Source of the DNA: Dichomitus squalens LYAD-421 SS1
Taxonomy: Eukaryota; Basidiomycota; Agaricomycetes; Polyporales; Polyporaceae
Assembly (NCBI RefSeq): GCF_000275845.1
Contig: NW_006766883.1
Coordinates: 200,182 to 264,181 of the forward strand
Direction: 5' to 3'
DNA length: 64,000 nucleotides
The notes beneath the pieces were generated by a model. It was not told where the DNA came from and did not search any database. It worked only from the letters and a program-made list of their open reading frames with translations. Both the position numbers and the translations under genes were made by a program. The number at the start of each line of letters is the position of its first letter. Positions within the stretch are counted from its first letter, which is position 1. Shown here in pieces: positions 37,097 to 49,825 of this stretch.

Positions 37097-38118
37097 GGTG
37101 TATTCTATGAGGCAACGATAAGCACTGTGAGCGTTCTACGGTGGTTACTTATGTACTCACCCGGCCGCAGGTGATGGGAGTCACGAAAGTGGCGTACTAT
37201 TTCACCTTTGTGCGTCTACTCGGAGCCGCAATGAAGCTAGACGCCAGCTGTGGAAGATTTACGTGGCATGACTGGACGAAAGTCACTTACAGCGATGTGT
37301 AGAATGATACGAAACCCAGGCTCCGTCTCACCCGCTGCTTTGAGTTGAAGGGGGAACTATGAGGGAGGGAATAGGCTGTATAATATATTCGGAGGTGTTC
37401 AGCCTGATCAATGTATCACAACTTTTACATCGCCCCCTGACGTGGACACCTGAGAGAATAAAAGTATACACCCACTATACTATACTGTGCCAGGCCAGTG
37501 GCAGACGTGATAAATGTAGAGATCTAATAGGCAATATCTGGTGGCTATTCAGTGTGGTAGTCCAGTCATGTAGTTTACGTGGGCAAGTATGCGCGACCAC
37601 GGTCATACAGAGCACACATAGCCGAAATCAGGGTATATTTGCCAGAGCCCGAGCCACGAACGTGCTACGCGTCGCGTCGGTCATGTGGCGGGAACCTTCC
37701 TGACATCACGTCAGGCCCCAGGGGCATTAGGGATCCCTGCAACAATCCTTCAGGCTGTGCTGCGAGTCATGCTCGCTAAGTCAGCGGTATTGACGGTCTT
37801 GGAAAACTGGCCCCGATGTTCAGATCAGGCAAAGAGGTCGGACGTGCCGAGTCGCACGCGAGAAGGATCATAGACCGCGTTCCAACCGTGTGCTGCATGG
37901 CGGTCACACCTGGTCGCGCTCGATGAAATCCACTAGTCAGGAAGTCCACGCCCGGCTGCCGCACTTTGAATCGGAGCGCACAGCGTACATGCAGCGTGGT
38001 CGGGCATGGCGCCAAGACTCTTCTGCACATCGTTCCCCTGCCTCGTTTCGCCGCTCACCCTATTCTCGTCCATTTTCTGGTCATGTGCGGACGATCCCGC
38101 TACCAGTCTGCGTCCCAA
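37097..38118. other. gene-poor interval left of the second MITE
   Basis: Contains the F-box gene promoter near 37097. I see no other gene. Open frames at 37360-38030 have no recognisable domain. Confidence 0.5.
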
Positions 38119-38120
38119 TA

Positions 38121-38488
38121 GGGCCGCTCAATTCTTGAGGACGCAGGACGCAGGACGCGTTCAGAGGCCATTGATGGAGGTGATGGGCTAAGCGAGACTA
38201 GCCGACAAGCTCGCCTTCGAAACCCCTCGAGCGACGATAACACTCCTCCCCCCTCACAAAGTGCCTCAAGGGTAGTGTCAATCGACGCGGAAAGCTTTCG
38301 TCTTCAACATACTCGCGGTTCATATTTTTATGTGAGGTTTGGGACACGACAGACCTCTTGGAGAACAACGGGCACGAGAAATGAGGTTGGTACCTTGCCC
38401 TATGCGGCAGGTTCGGCTAGCGCATCACATCCATCAAACGAGCTCTGAGTGCGTCCTGCGTCCTGCGTCCTCAAGAATTGAGCGGCCC
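38121..38488. mobile_element. 368-bp MITE-like element with TA target duplication
   Basis: Terminal inverted repeats of 46 bases (38121-38166 and 38443-38488) match at 44 positions. They start GGGCCGCTCAATTCTTGAGG and contain tandem GACGCAG units. Similarity continues less perfectly inward (TTGATGGA.GTGATG) to about 75 bases. Both ends are flanked by TA (38119-38120 and 38489-38490), the signature duplication of Tc1/mariner transposons. The interior encodes no transposase. This is best explained as a non-autonomous Tc1/mariner-type MITE. Confidence 0.85.
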
Positions 38489-39350
38489 TAATACTCCTCT
38501 CTATTGCCTCTGATATTCCGTGCTCACATGCATATGCAGTTCAGTCAGGTTGCTGGTTAGTTCGATGATAACGCGAATTTTGTGCGCCCCGGGACTTGGC
38601 TTGAGCTTGGCAGTGACGGAACTATTTCTGGACGTAATGTGATTGATGCATGAATGGGCGGAATGGGTGGACGTCGGATGATGCGGCGAAGACGTATGAG
38701 CAGACTGTGTGCCTCACACTGGGCTCATGGCGGGCAAGGGGGCGGCAGGAGGTGGAAAGAGGAGAGCTGGAAGGGGCGCACCGGAGAGGATGCGCGAGAC
38801 AAGTGGCGAGAGGCAAGAATAGTGCGCGATTCGATTGATGATAAGTAGAATGACAAGCCCTCGGTTGCTGTTTTGGGAATGCCAAGCCAAAGTCTCAAGA
38901 ATAGCTACACCGCCGATGCTTATTTTCGGCAGACGCCACCCTCCTCCTCCTCCTCCCGCTGCCCATCCGGCCACTCGACTCGACCAGCCTGCGTCGCCAT
39001 GAGTCGCCAGAGATGCGTACGAGCAGGGCAGAGGCAGCCGGGACGCAGGGACGGACTGGGCGAACCGGGCAGTCGATACGGGAGTTGACGGTGGGACGGG
39101 TTCCGAGCAGGTCTTGGCACTCTAAAATTACTCGATGGCCTCTCTCTCGACTGAGTGTCAAAGATAGTCCTTCGACTCTTGGCTTTGCTCAAATACGCAG
39201 CTCTCCACTCTATGCCTCATCACCAAGCCCGACCGGCCCCTCCATTCCCCTCCGCTGCCCATGAGCATCCTCCCATCCCCCCCGCACGTCCCCCTCTCCT
39301 CAGACCCCGTCTACACACACCACCCATCCCATCGCGCCGTTGACTCGAAC
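38489..39350. other. promoter-proximal interval of the Ser/Pro-rich gene
   Basis: No supportable gene. It holds a (CTC)n tract at about 38940-38958 and a long CT-rich stretch at 39220-39320, typical of a promoter or leader before the ATG at 39351. Confidence 0.5.
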
Positions 39351-40204
39351 ATGAGAGCTGTTCTTGCTTCTTCTTGGCATGTCCTGGAACAAGTCAGTAG
39401 CCAAACCCCATAGCTAGCGCGTGTCGTCCTCATTCTGTGCATTCTCCAGCCCCCGCCGCCCACTCTTCGCGAGATTCTCGAAGCATACAAGGCCAAAGGC
39501 GACGGCGACCGAGAAATGTTGCTAGCCATGTTGAACGCCAAGAGCTCAGAAGACCAGGTCGGTACATCCGCATGTATGCACACCACACGTCCGCTTACCA
39601 TATCACATGTTGTCCTATATCTCAGCGTCTCGCGTCTTATGCGACATTACATCGCACCATGCTTGACATGTATCAAGCGCCTTTTGCTCAATCAGCTACC
39701 ACCGTCCTGCCGCTACACATTCCAGACAGCCATCATTCTCAAGCATATTCACACGCACATCCCTTCCCGTCACCACCGGCATCCTACCACCATTCACCCC
39801 CTCCGTCGTTTTCGCAGCCATTGCATCACGACAATTCACGCCAACACCGGACTCACTCGGTGTCTTCTATGCCCGAACAGAGTCAGGACAGGAGTACTCT
39901 GCCTTCGTCCTCAAGCCAACCGATCCGTAAACGGCGTCGAACGTCACGGTCACCTCCGCCACACTCACGGGCGAGGCTTTCTCCCTCAGAAGAGCCTATG
40001 TCAGCCCATGCAAACGATCTCCCTCCTTCACCATACTCGTCGGCGTCTTCGGCACAGAGCAGCGGTGGTTCGCCTCGCTCTCGAGAGTCGATGGCCATTA
40101 ACTCGCTGCTTCTTGACTCACGTTCGACGCTTCGAGATGAAGACGGGCCGACACGGAAACTAAGTTCAGAACGGAGTACGACGATGGCTTTCCGGGAGCG
40201 ATAA
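39351..40204 (+). CDS. unknown Ser/Pro-rich fungal protein
   Basis: Exon 1 (MRAVLASSWHVLEQ) is joined through a GTCAGT donor to PPPPTLREILEAYKAKGDGD, then REMLLAMLNAKSSEDQ. A further intron leads to RLASYATLHRTMLDMYQAPF. This N-terminal 60 residues is helical and looks like the conserved core. The remaining roughly 160 residues are rich in Ser, Pro and His with a basic nuclear-localisation-like patch, RKRRRTSRSPPPHSRAR. I do not recognise a named domain. The ordered short helix plus disordered basic tail suggests a nuclear regulatory protein, which is inference only. Stop TAA at 40202-40204. Confidence 0.65.
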
Positions 40205-40528
40205 GTTCTGCAGGAGTTTCGTGGTGCTCCACTACTATCAGTGTGCGACATCCCTATGTAGGATTTTTTTAATCGTGTCTGGCATTACTGTACGTGATCC
40301 CCCCTCCCTGTCTCTGTTTTTCCTAGTCCGGCGTCGGGTTCTCTGTTCAGGTTGTAATGTGTCCTCGGGCTCCGGTGTCATATGTCGTGCTATCTTGCAC
40401 GTGTATTTTAATTCCTACGCAATGTTGTACTGTTTCATGCATCACCTCTGCCCGCCATGCAGTGATATGACTACAGTTTCTCCGAGTTCACTGCACGATC
40501 CACGGCTATCAATTGCAGACAGCACGGA

Positions 40529-41159
40529 TATCGGGTAACGGACGTCTCTGTCCTTGCCCAAGAACTTCCGAGCCTCGCTATTCTTGCGCAAGCTTCGATC
40601 GATAACCTCACATTGGGCTCTATGCCGGTAGCCAAGGTTAGTCGTGACGATTCCAACATGTCGAGTTCCTCTTTCATCCGGCCCGTTCCCACCACCGCAC
40701 CTGGCGCGGTATCGATGCCCGCCGACACGGCGCCGCCGGTCCCTTCTTTTACAACATAGCGGGACGGGATCCCCGTAATTCACGCGCAGCGATTTGTTGC
40801 TGCGGCTGCCATAGGACCACGTCTAGGTAAGTACGGTAGTCTCAGCTGCAGCCACCCGCAGCGCCCGCGTCCCGCAGTGGGACCGGCACGTCAGCCTCAT
40901 CTACGGACTCATGATCGTGGCAACTGGTGATCCGCTCTTGGTGCGTACAGCCGATATTCTCGGGGCTTACCATCACGCCTGGGCTGCAAGGCACCTGTGT
41001 CGACGGTTCTATACGGGTGCGCCTGAGCCACGGCAGCATAAAAGCCGCAAAACTTACTACCTGCCTCGCGCGAAGGGAGGCGCTCGGGCCAAGCTGGATC
41101 AAGGACACGGCAAGACTGAACTGAACCTTGGGCGTTGGCGAGGTAAGAAGTGTATGTGA
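40529..41159 (+). pseudogene. possible decayed gene
   Basis: A plus-strand frame reads VLAQELPSLAILAQASIDNL, passes a Ser/Pro/Ala-rich part ending PPVPSFTT, meets a TAG near 40757, and continues in the same frame as RDGIPVIHAQRFVAAAAIGP up to a perfect GTAAGT-type donor near 40826. After a possible acceptor the frame VPQWDRHVSLIYGL... runs to a stop near 41159. This could be a gene broken by a nonsense mutation, or coincidence. No domain recognised. Confidence 0.25.
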
Positions 41160-43291
41160 ACTGAGGTCAGCTGCTGAGCCTGCAGTGGCGCGTAGCTTGT
41201 CAAGCTGTCAGCATCGCGAGCAGCTGCGGCACTCTGTACAGGTGAGTTCTGCTCCGCGGCGAACGCAATGTCGTGCCTAAGTGATGTTTGACATTTCTTT
41301 GCCTAGTCAAGGTACTGTTGCTTGCCCTTTGGACGAAGATCCATGACAAGCCTCGTAGTCAGCCTGGGGCGTCGACAAAGCACGCTGAGCAAACATGTTC
41401 TTATTACTGAGTCAGCGGAAAAGTAGGTTAGGGCCACCATATTGTGAGGCGCGTGCCTGTGGACGGCGACTCGATGTTCCAATGCACCGTGACCGCATAT
41501 GGTCGTTTCACCCCCCTACTTCGCAAAGAAGACAAGAACCACTGGCGTCGGAAACCCCGACGCCGCCAGCGCCGAAGGTATGCATCTGCAGGTGTCTTCA
41601 TAGAACCATTCATCCCATACGGGCGCGCCGCTTTCCTACCACCGTCGGGGATCTCCACCCTCTGAACGGCGTCATTGCTCCATCCTCGGAGTTTGTCTGA
41701 GGCAAGAGAACTCCCGCTCGCCGCTTTGTGTGCCCCGTTCTAATTGCGCTGGGCTAGTACGGGGGAGCCACAGCCCTTTCTTGGCTAGTCGTCGGGGAAG
41801 TGTATCTGCATCCTGGCAGGGTCCCCAGGGTTTACCAACTGACCGTCCTATTGTCATAGGGGGGGCCATGACATGCGCATCAAGTATTATCAGTGTACTT
41901 CTGTACGGCGATCTGGTACGTCACAACCACTCCAGGCGGGTCTGTCCAGGCGCTGCGCCCACCCTGCTTCTCATACATCGTAAGTTCATTGTAGAACGGT
42001 GAAGACTTGCTCCCTTGATCCAGCTCATGTACATCTTCAATCCGTGTTGATCGAGGCGCTTCTCATATAACTCTGAGCCTCACAAATATAGCTGACTCCA
42101 ATAGCGGTGTCAATACGACAGTTGGCTCATCGAGAGAGGCACCCGGTTGTCGAGTGATTGGAGTCCCTCGCAACCTTTGAGTATATTTCCCACTGAGAGC
42201 GTTTAAGCATCGGGATGCGAGGACATGTCTGAATGCGGCGCGATTTCCAGACAGAAAGCCCATGTATTTTCCAGGACCCTGCCTCCCGGGATACACAGTC
42301 CCCCTTCATGATCAGTTTCCCAAGGCTCGGAATTTTTCATCATGCAACATTGGACTGCAAAGCAATTCCCGCAGAGTTCAGAAGACAAGCATTTCGGAGA
42401 CAAGGAGGTCCTGATACTCTGTTCTATCTAGACGGACATGAATACTGCTGGGTATCTGGCCGTACCGCATCGGTGGGTCTTGCGGCTAGTCCGATAGTGG
42501 ACAGTCGGTACCAGCCCCGGCGACTCTGAGAATTCGACGTTTCAGAAGTGTGAGTCCGGTGGAGCAACGGCGGCCTAACGCATGCACACGTTGATACACT
42601 GCTTGACTTAGAGCATCAGGGTTGCGCATGCGTGTATGCGCAAGGCTCAGTCATGACACCCCCTCTCGGGTGTGGGACTGGCGTTTGGCCGACCCATACG
42701 CTTGGATACGGTTGGAGAAGCCAGTCGGCTTGAAGAAAATTCTCTCCCGGTGCGCGAAATAGGGTCTTTTGCTAAGAAGCCGTGAACTCCGAAGGATTGA
42801 CATACTCGGCACCTTGTTCATTGTACTTGTGGTTGAGGGCAGGCATGAAGACACACTGGCGCTATATACTTCAAGAGCCAACTCATCTCCTGACAGGGAG
42901 GCGAATTGTCTCATGGATCATAGAGAAGTGGTGCGTTAGAACATCGTGGAAGTCATCATAATCATCTATTCGATCGTTATTTATAGATACATACACACAC
43001 GTTTGTACACTCCAGAGAAGCCTGACTAGAGAGTCGCTGGGCGGATATCATATAGGGGCCCGTAGGACTCTTCTGCTAGTTACCCACAACCCTCCTCGTC
43101 CTTCAATATATTGAAGGACGAGATGTGTCATCGAAGCATCCGTCATCAAAATACATGAATAAGAATGATAATACTTAAGACGCGTTCGGTGCTAAACGCA
43201 GGGCCCTTATTGAGCTAATATGGCAGCAAGAAACCTGGGAATGGCAGGATCGGCCGCCCACACCAGGTGCGCCGTGGAATGTTCAGCCCGA
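41160..43291. other. gene-poor interval right of 41 kb
   Basis: No gene supported in about 2.1 kb. Frames at 41395-41700 and 42233-42529 lack motifs. The 28-bp palindrome at 43095-43122 lies near its right end, in the 3' flank of the chitinase gene. Confidence 0.5.
43095..43122. repeat. 28-bp perfect palindrome
   Basis: CTCGTCCTTCAATA (43095-43108) is followed immediately by its exact reverse complement TATTGAAGGACGAG (43109-43122), with no spacer. It lies 170 bases downstream of the chitinase stop. It could form a hairpin in the 3' untranslated RNA or be a dimeric binding site. Confidence 0.85.
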
Positions 43292-45685
43292 TTAGTTGCG
43301 GAAGAACCGTGAACCTTGAAGAGGCCTCGCAGGTTCAGCGAGAGCTTCCCTCTTGCTGGATGTGCAAGCCCCGTTGTCGGTCCAGACTCCACTGGCACCT
43401 ACGATGGTCGGAGTCACGTAAATCAACGAGCATTCTTCTTGATAGCTATAGAAATACCCACTGCCCGGGGTCTCGTTCTGAGTCCACCACTTGGCGGTCC
43501 AAAGGTGGCCACTAGGAAGTCGGCGGTGGTATTGTGTGTTAACAGGGTTGCGAGCGACGTGGAATTAGGACGCACTTGTAGGTCACTTCCTGACCGCCGT
43601 TGTAAGCCGTCGTTGAGTTCCAGGCCGCTACACCGGCGCAGGCGCCAGCGGTGGGGGCCGACCCTGCAGACGTCGACGTCGGCGTTCCAGAGGGCGCGTT
43701 TCCAGCGCATGCGCTGACTACACAACCTCCTCAACAAGAGACCGGAAAGAGTTGCGGCGTTCACGTACTGGGGTTCCAATCGCCATTAGGGTCCGCACTG
43801 GGGGTGTTTTGCGACCACCATTTGGCCTGGCAAGTAGGTACAGAAGGTGAACATAGATATCATTGTACGAAACCCCGATCGCACCTCCCAGATATATCTG
43901 CAGGACGACCAAAAAAGTGAGCAGCCTATTCTGCTGGTCCACACTATCGGTTGGGCTCACCCATTGTACGACACTTGACTGTTTCCAGTGTAAGCGTTTC
44001 CCGAGACGTAAGCAGGGGCAGAACAGGCTGGGTAGGTGAAGCCAGTTCCGCCGGCAGCGACAAGAGCGTTCTTGGCGGCGAGGTCGTAACGGTTGTTCAC
44101 TACTGCCGCGTCAGCAGAGTTCGTGATCTGGCAATTTAAGAGATGGCGCACCATACGCTTGGGAGGCATCCCACATCATGACACCTAGCGATCAAGTGAG
44201 ATCATGTTGTTTGCGAAGGCAAATAGAATTTACCTCCGAACGACGGGAATCGATGGCGAGTAAGGGTCAAGTCGCTCGCAAGAGTCGCAGGATCCTGATA
44301 TCCACTGCCGGCGGCCGTTGATGACGCAGGAGCACCGACAAAGACTTTGACGTCCGGGTTGGGACTAACTGTCTTAGCCCAGATATCCCTGTAATATATC
44401 TCATGAGCTATCGTTCATCAGGCACACGCAGGGACATATACCAGATACCGAAATTGAAACCCTGAAATGCATAGAGAATTACCGTTAGGGATACTCTGAT
44501 AGAGGTTTCCACGAAAAGCTACTTACACTAGACGAGTTGAACACCTGAAGGCCGCAAGGGTTGTTGTCTAGAGCAAGAGCGATCAGGCATTGGTACACTC
44601 GCGGGCTTCACGATGACGTACAAAACTGTACGTAGATTGCATCGAACGAGGCAGAATTGATCACAGCTCCGAGGTTGGCATCCGGATATACACATTGGGG
44701 AGCACCAGTGATATAGTACCTGGCGCATGACATGTCAGGTGAGGTAGCACAGTATGCATATATGTGAGTCGTCACTCACTTCTTGCTTGCGCTGCTGAAG
44801 TAAGAACGGAGACGGTTGATGAAAGCGACGTAACCGGTACTCCCTCCACCTTCGATATCCAAGTCGACGCTAGTGATGTGGCATCAGAACGAACGGGTCG
44901 GATCAAGTACCGACAGGATCGTATACTATCTTACCCATCAAGGACAGCACTGCCAAACGGACGAGTTGAGCTGGTACCCCCCAAGAAGTCATTCCAGATG
45001 GTGTCAGCGAAGGTCTCAGCCTGGGAGTCCGATTGGAAGCCGACGCTAGCACCTCCACCGCCAAGACTGAGCGTCACTATCTTCCCTTTTGACTGACAGA
45101 ATTCCACATCGGACGCTAGAGGTGCGCAATTGACGAGGCCTGTCCCAGAGAAGGTAGCGTTGTCCTTCGCATTGCAGGTCTGGGTTCGGAAAGCGCCCAC
45201 TCAGATGACTGTCTTCCTACGCAAATGAGACACATACATTCCCAAGGTCAAGCACAGGCGCGCCTCCAGTGCCAAAGAACGAGTCGACGAATGCCACCGG
45301 GATCACATCGATCGCATCGTCCTGTTGCATCGACGGTCAAGTGAATAGGGACCGAAGGGACAGCGAACCGTCTTACCTGGCAGTAGAACGACAACGTCTT
45401 CTGGAAGTTGGCAGTATCCGTATGCGTCGCACCATACGAGTCCTGACCCCAGTAGCTGGAAGGAAGACTATATGAACACGCGACGTAGCCAAACTATGCA
45501 ACTCGATCATCTTACACGACCACCTGTGGAGCATCCAGATTAGCATTATGCAATACGAGTCGGGACTCTCAGGCACTCACGTTATCGTATCTACTGTTGT
45601 CGTAGGCCGTCACACCGACACCCGCAAGGCCTACAACGACTGTGGCGAGAGCTCCTAGAGTATAGGATTGCATAGTCCGAGCCAT
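43292..45685 (-). CDS. secreted GH18 chitinase with two CBM5/12 chitin-binding modules
   Basis: Hydrolyses chitin outside the cell or in the wall. ATG at 45685 (MARTMQSY) starts a signal peptide ([20 protein letters not shown]). The catalytic domain runs [57 protein letters not shown] and the catalytic [10 protein letters not shown]. The DGVDLD motif is assembled across an intron (about 44872-44936). [28 protein letters not shown] and [11 protein letters not shown] follow, as in class III chitinases. Splicing then gives two carbohydrate-binding modules: [20 protein letters not shown] and, after a Thr/Ser/Ala linker, [20 protein letters not shown]. The tail ends RFFRN at the TAA at 43292. The first module uses a very short 12-13-base exon near 43890-43902. 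All catalytic residues are present. Confidence 0.92.
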
Positions 45686-46277
45686 TGCAAACCCAGGCGC
45701 GACCAGTAAGACCAGTAGGAGACCTGCCGACACAGAGGCCGTAGCTCTCTTCGCTGCTTATAATGCTGCGCGCATCCGGGAAGGCCGCCATGCAACAGCA
45801 CGCTGGACGGCAGCAGAAGGTATCGGCATCGAATGGGAGTCCATCACGGGATGGAAGAACCGCTGAGAAGCACGCGGTACACTGGCAGACCAGCGTGCAG
45901 CGGCGAGGCAGAAGGCCAGGTGGCAGAATAAGTCTGGTCACGAAGCCACGATAGAGGCGGAGAAAACATAGGAACCATGCGTGCGCCCTTGATCGCACGG
46001 AACGAGGTGCACGGTCGACAAGTTGGGTGGGCTTGACTCGCGTACTGAGGCGCACGTGTCACGCGGCCGGCCATATCAAGATAAGAATATCCTCAGATAG
46101 CCTCACACACCTCCCGAGCTTTATTACACAGTACTGCGTGCATCGGCATGCCACGGAAACGGCAAGCGTCGCAGCCAGTCGCGACAAAAGACTACCGAAG
46201 TCCAACCACCATGCTCCCCGATCACGGTGCCGCCCCTCCGTTTTCGGCTTCATGCAGCGTGGCATTCCTTACGGGAT
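45686..46277. other. chitinase promoter and CK2 alpha 3' flank
   Basis: Both neighbours are on the minus strand, so the chitinase promoter sits next to 45686. No gene seen. Confidence 0.5.
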
Positions 46278-47629
<1,352 letters not shown>

Positions 47630-47820
47630 GTGTGATGGAGTCGGCAACAGCGGTACGCAGGTACAGACGAGATGAAAGAAGAGTAACCCCACGCGACGCC
47701 AGTGGACGGATAAAATCAGTCCTTGCGTCCTGCGCATGTCCAGCGCTTCTTGTCTCACTCCAATGCGCTACTGACTTTGCCCGAGCACAGCATATCCTCT
47801 CGCTTACCACGGTCCATCAT
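47630..47820. promoter_or_regulatory. shared CK2 alpha / SET gene divergent promoter
   Basis: A 191-base gap between divergent start codons. No TATA box seen. Bidirectional promoter activity is inferred from spacing. Confidence 0.45.
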
Positions 47821-48417
47821 ATGCCTCCAAAACCCGAGTCCAAGTCCAAGAGGCCGCCCCGCTGGCCAGACCACCTCCAGTATCTCTCAGAGCCTAGATA
47901 CCATTCGTCTGTCCCCACCGCTGTCCGTGCGATTATCTGTCCAAATCCTGCGGGACACGCCCGACCACCGGTGCATGCCCACAAGCCCCCTGTTGCGACC
48001 CAGTTCATCTCAGATCCCTCTCACCCCGCTCACGGCCAGTTTGGCCTCTTCGCTACCAAAAAGTTGCCGCCGCGCACACTCATCCTGGATTATATCGGCG
48101 AAGTGCACTGCGATGACCGGCCCGACTCCGATTATGATTTATCCCTGTTCCGCACGGGCACTCCTGACCATATCAGCGTAGGCGTGGATGCGCAGCATGC
48201 TGGTAACGAAGCTAGATTCATCAATGACTACCGTGGGGTCAAGGCGAGGCCAAACGCCCTCTTCCAGGAGCGGCGGACCGAGGGTGGTGAGCTCCGAATG
48301 AGTGTATGGAGCGGGAGCGAGGCCATCAAAAAGGGGGACGAACTCTTAGTGTCGTATGGCAAATCCTGGTGGCGAGCTCGGCGTGTAGAAGATCGCGGCC
48401 TAGATTGTCGTAAGTGA
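47821..48417 (+). CDS. SET-domain protein, putative lysine methyltransferase
   Basis: A single open exon from ATG at 47821 encodes MPPKPESKSKRPPRWPDHLQ, a proline/lysine-rich lead, then GQFGLFATKKLPPRTLILDY (start of SET), NEARFINDYRG (the (R/N)FxNH-like region, here with Asp where many SETs have His) and GDELLVSYGKSWW (the ELxxxY end motif). No pre-SET or post-SET cysteine cluster is visible. The substrate could be histone or non-histone. The written stop (TGA at 48415) overlaps a perfect GTAAGT donor. If that is used, exons containing QWKKELL and DRKTATL extend the frame to a TGA near 48773. The compact length (about 198 residues) is small for the family. Confidence 0.75.
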   Translation: MPPKPESKSKRPPRWPDHLQYLSEPRYHSSVPTAVRAIICPNPAGHARPPVHAHKPPVATQFISDPSHPAHGQFGLFATKKLPPRTLILDYIGEVHCDDRPDSDYDLSLFRTGTPDHISVGVDAQHAGNEARFINDYRGVKARPNALFQERRTEGGELRMSVWSGSEAIKKGDELLVSYGKSWWRARRVEDRGLDCRK

Positions 48418-49825
48418 ACATCCGCAACGAGCATCCGGTATCTTTGTATTCCCCAATCGGGCACAACCATTCACTGAAGTTCCGTGAAGAGCGCAGTCCA
48501 ATGGAAGAAAGAGCTCCTCGCAGGTGAGCATCACATTATACGGCAACAGTTGATCGGAAGACGGCTACTCTGGTAAGTGCAGTCCGTATCTGTACGGTCT
48601 ACTATTCACCGTTCGTGACCAAGCTCCTAAGGCGTCAGAATGCAGTAGGACCATTCCGGGGTCCATCAGTTTCCGAAGGTGGCTAAGTCCTATGATCTCT
48701 CCCACCAATCGCGACATGCACTGCAAGAGGACCAAAGCAGACACGACATACAGTATGCTATGACCAAATCGTGAGTAATGTATCTTCTAAGTTGGATCTA
48801 CGTGCTCTGACCGGCTTCCTAAGGGCCTCTTCCACGATCGGGTTCAGTTACGTACAACCAGTGTATTGAATGCCCGACAGAATCCATCCCTCATCCGCAT
48901 GTTCCGGATGAGCTTGACTCATGCACGACCAGGGTCCTTGGTTGATCAGTCTTTGAGGTCCCCCGTTAGCCTGGAGCGCATGGTTGCGAGAGAAGGTTCC
49001 CACACAAGACCTGCCGTCGGTCCCTGCAAATACATGTCAAAGCACCGAGCCTTCTACCGCATCATGTTCGAAACAAACATCCACGTGAGGAATCAGATCC
49101 TCCCCATGCTATCATCTTGCACAACAGGCAGGATCGCCGTCCCTCTATCAATCTCGCCAATCCATCCAGATTTATCTTGAACGTCTATCGGAGCCGATTT
49201 TACCGGACTTTCAATAGAATGCCGGTCTTTCGTGAGCAGCATAGACGATGTTGGGAAGCCAAGCGATAAAGCTATAGCGGTGAATAGGGCTGAGGGCACG
49301 AGTTTCCCCGGAGCACGCGTCGTTGCATTATTTGACGGCGATACTCCACGGTTTCCCATCATTTGCTTCTTGCGGAAGTCTGTCCGACGTCCGACTTCTA
49401 AGATGCCCAAGTGTCGGGCACGTAAGATGTTCGAGTAATCTCAGAGTCGAGCACCGTCCATCGGAATCAGGCAACTTGGGGTGCTTTGGCATGTTTTCTC
49501 ACCTACGTCTTACCAGTCACCGGAGATCCGGGGGCAAACTCGAAGAATCGACTCGAAAATCACACACTGGTGTCCTGCTGCGGGCTTGCCTAGCCACTTG
49601 GCGTGGGCTGAGAGGACGGGCAAGTTGAACGGCCAGCGTTGAGCGCTTGCTCAACGATGTGACTTGCCTGATTGGGTCGCATTCACGAAGTGTCTGGAAG
49701 AGGCCGAAAGTCCCACGTGACGGTAAAATTCCCGGCTTCCCGACCGGCCGACCACGCTCGCTCGCTGTTGCTGGACTCTTGCACTCTTGCATCTCTCCTT
49801 GTACTCTATAGATTGCCTTGCTTAA
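48418..49825. other. interval between SET and MDJ1-like genes
   Basis: May contain additional 3' exons of the SET gene up to about 48773. The rest shows no gene. Just before the ATG at 49826 the sequence is pyrimidine-rich (CTCTTGCATCTCTCC), as expected for a promoter. Confidence 0.45.

Noticed and set aside
43890..43965. Apparent frameshift in the first CBM5/12 module of the chitinase
   Set aside because: On recounting, the donor reads AATGG|GTGAGC, giving SYNGYIWEAKWW in frame, so the module is intact.
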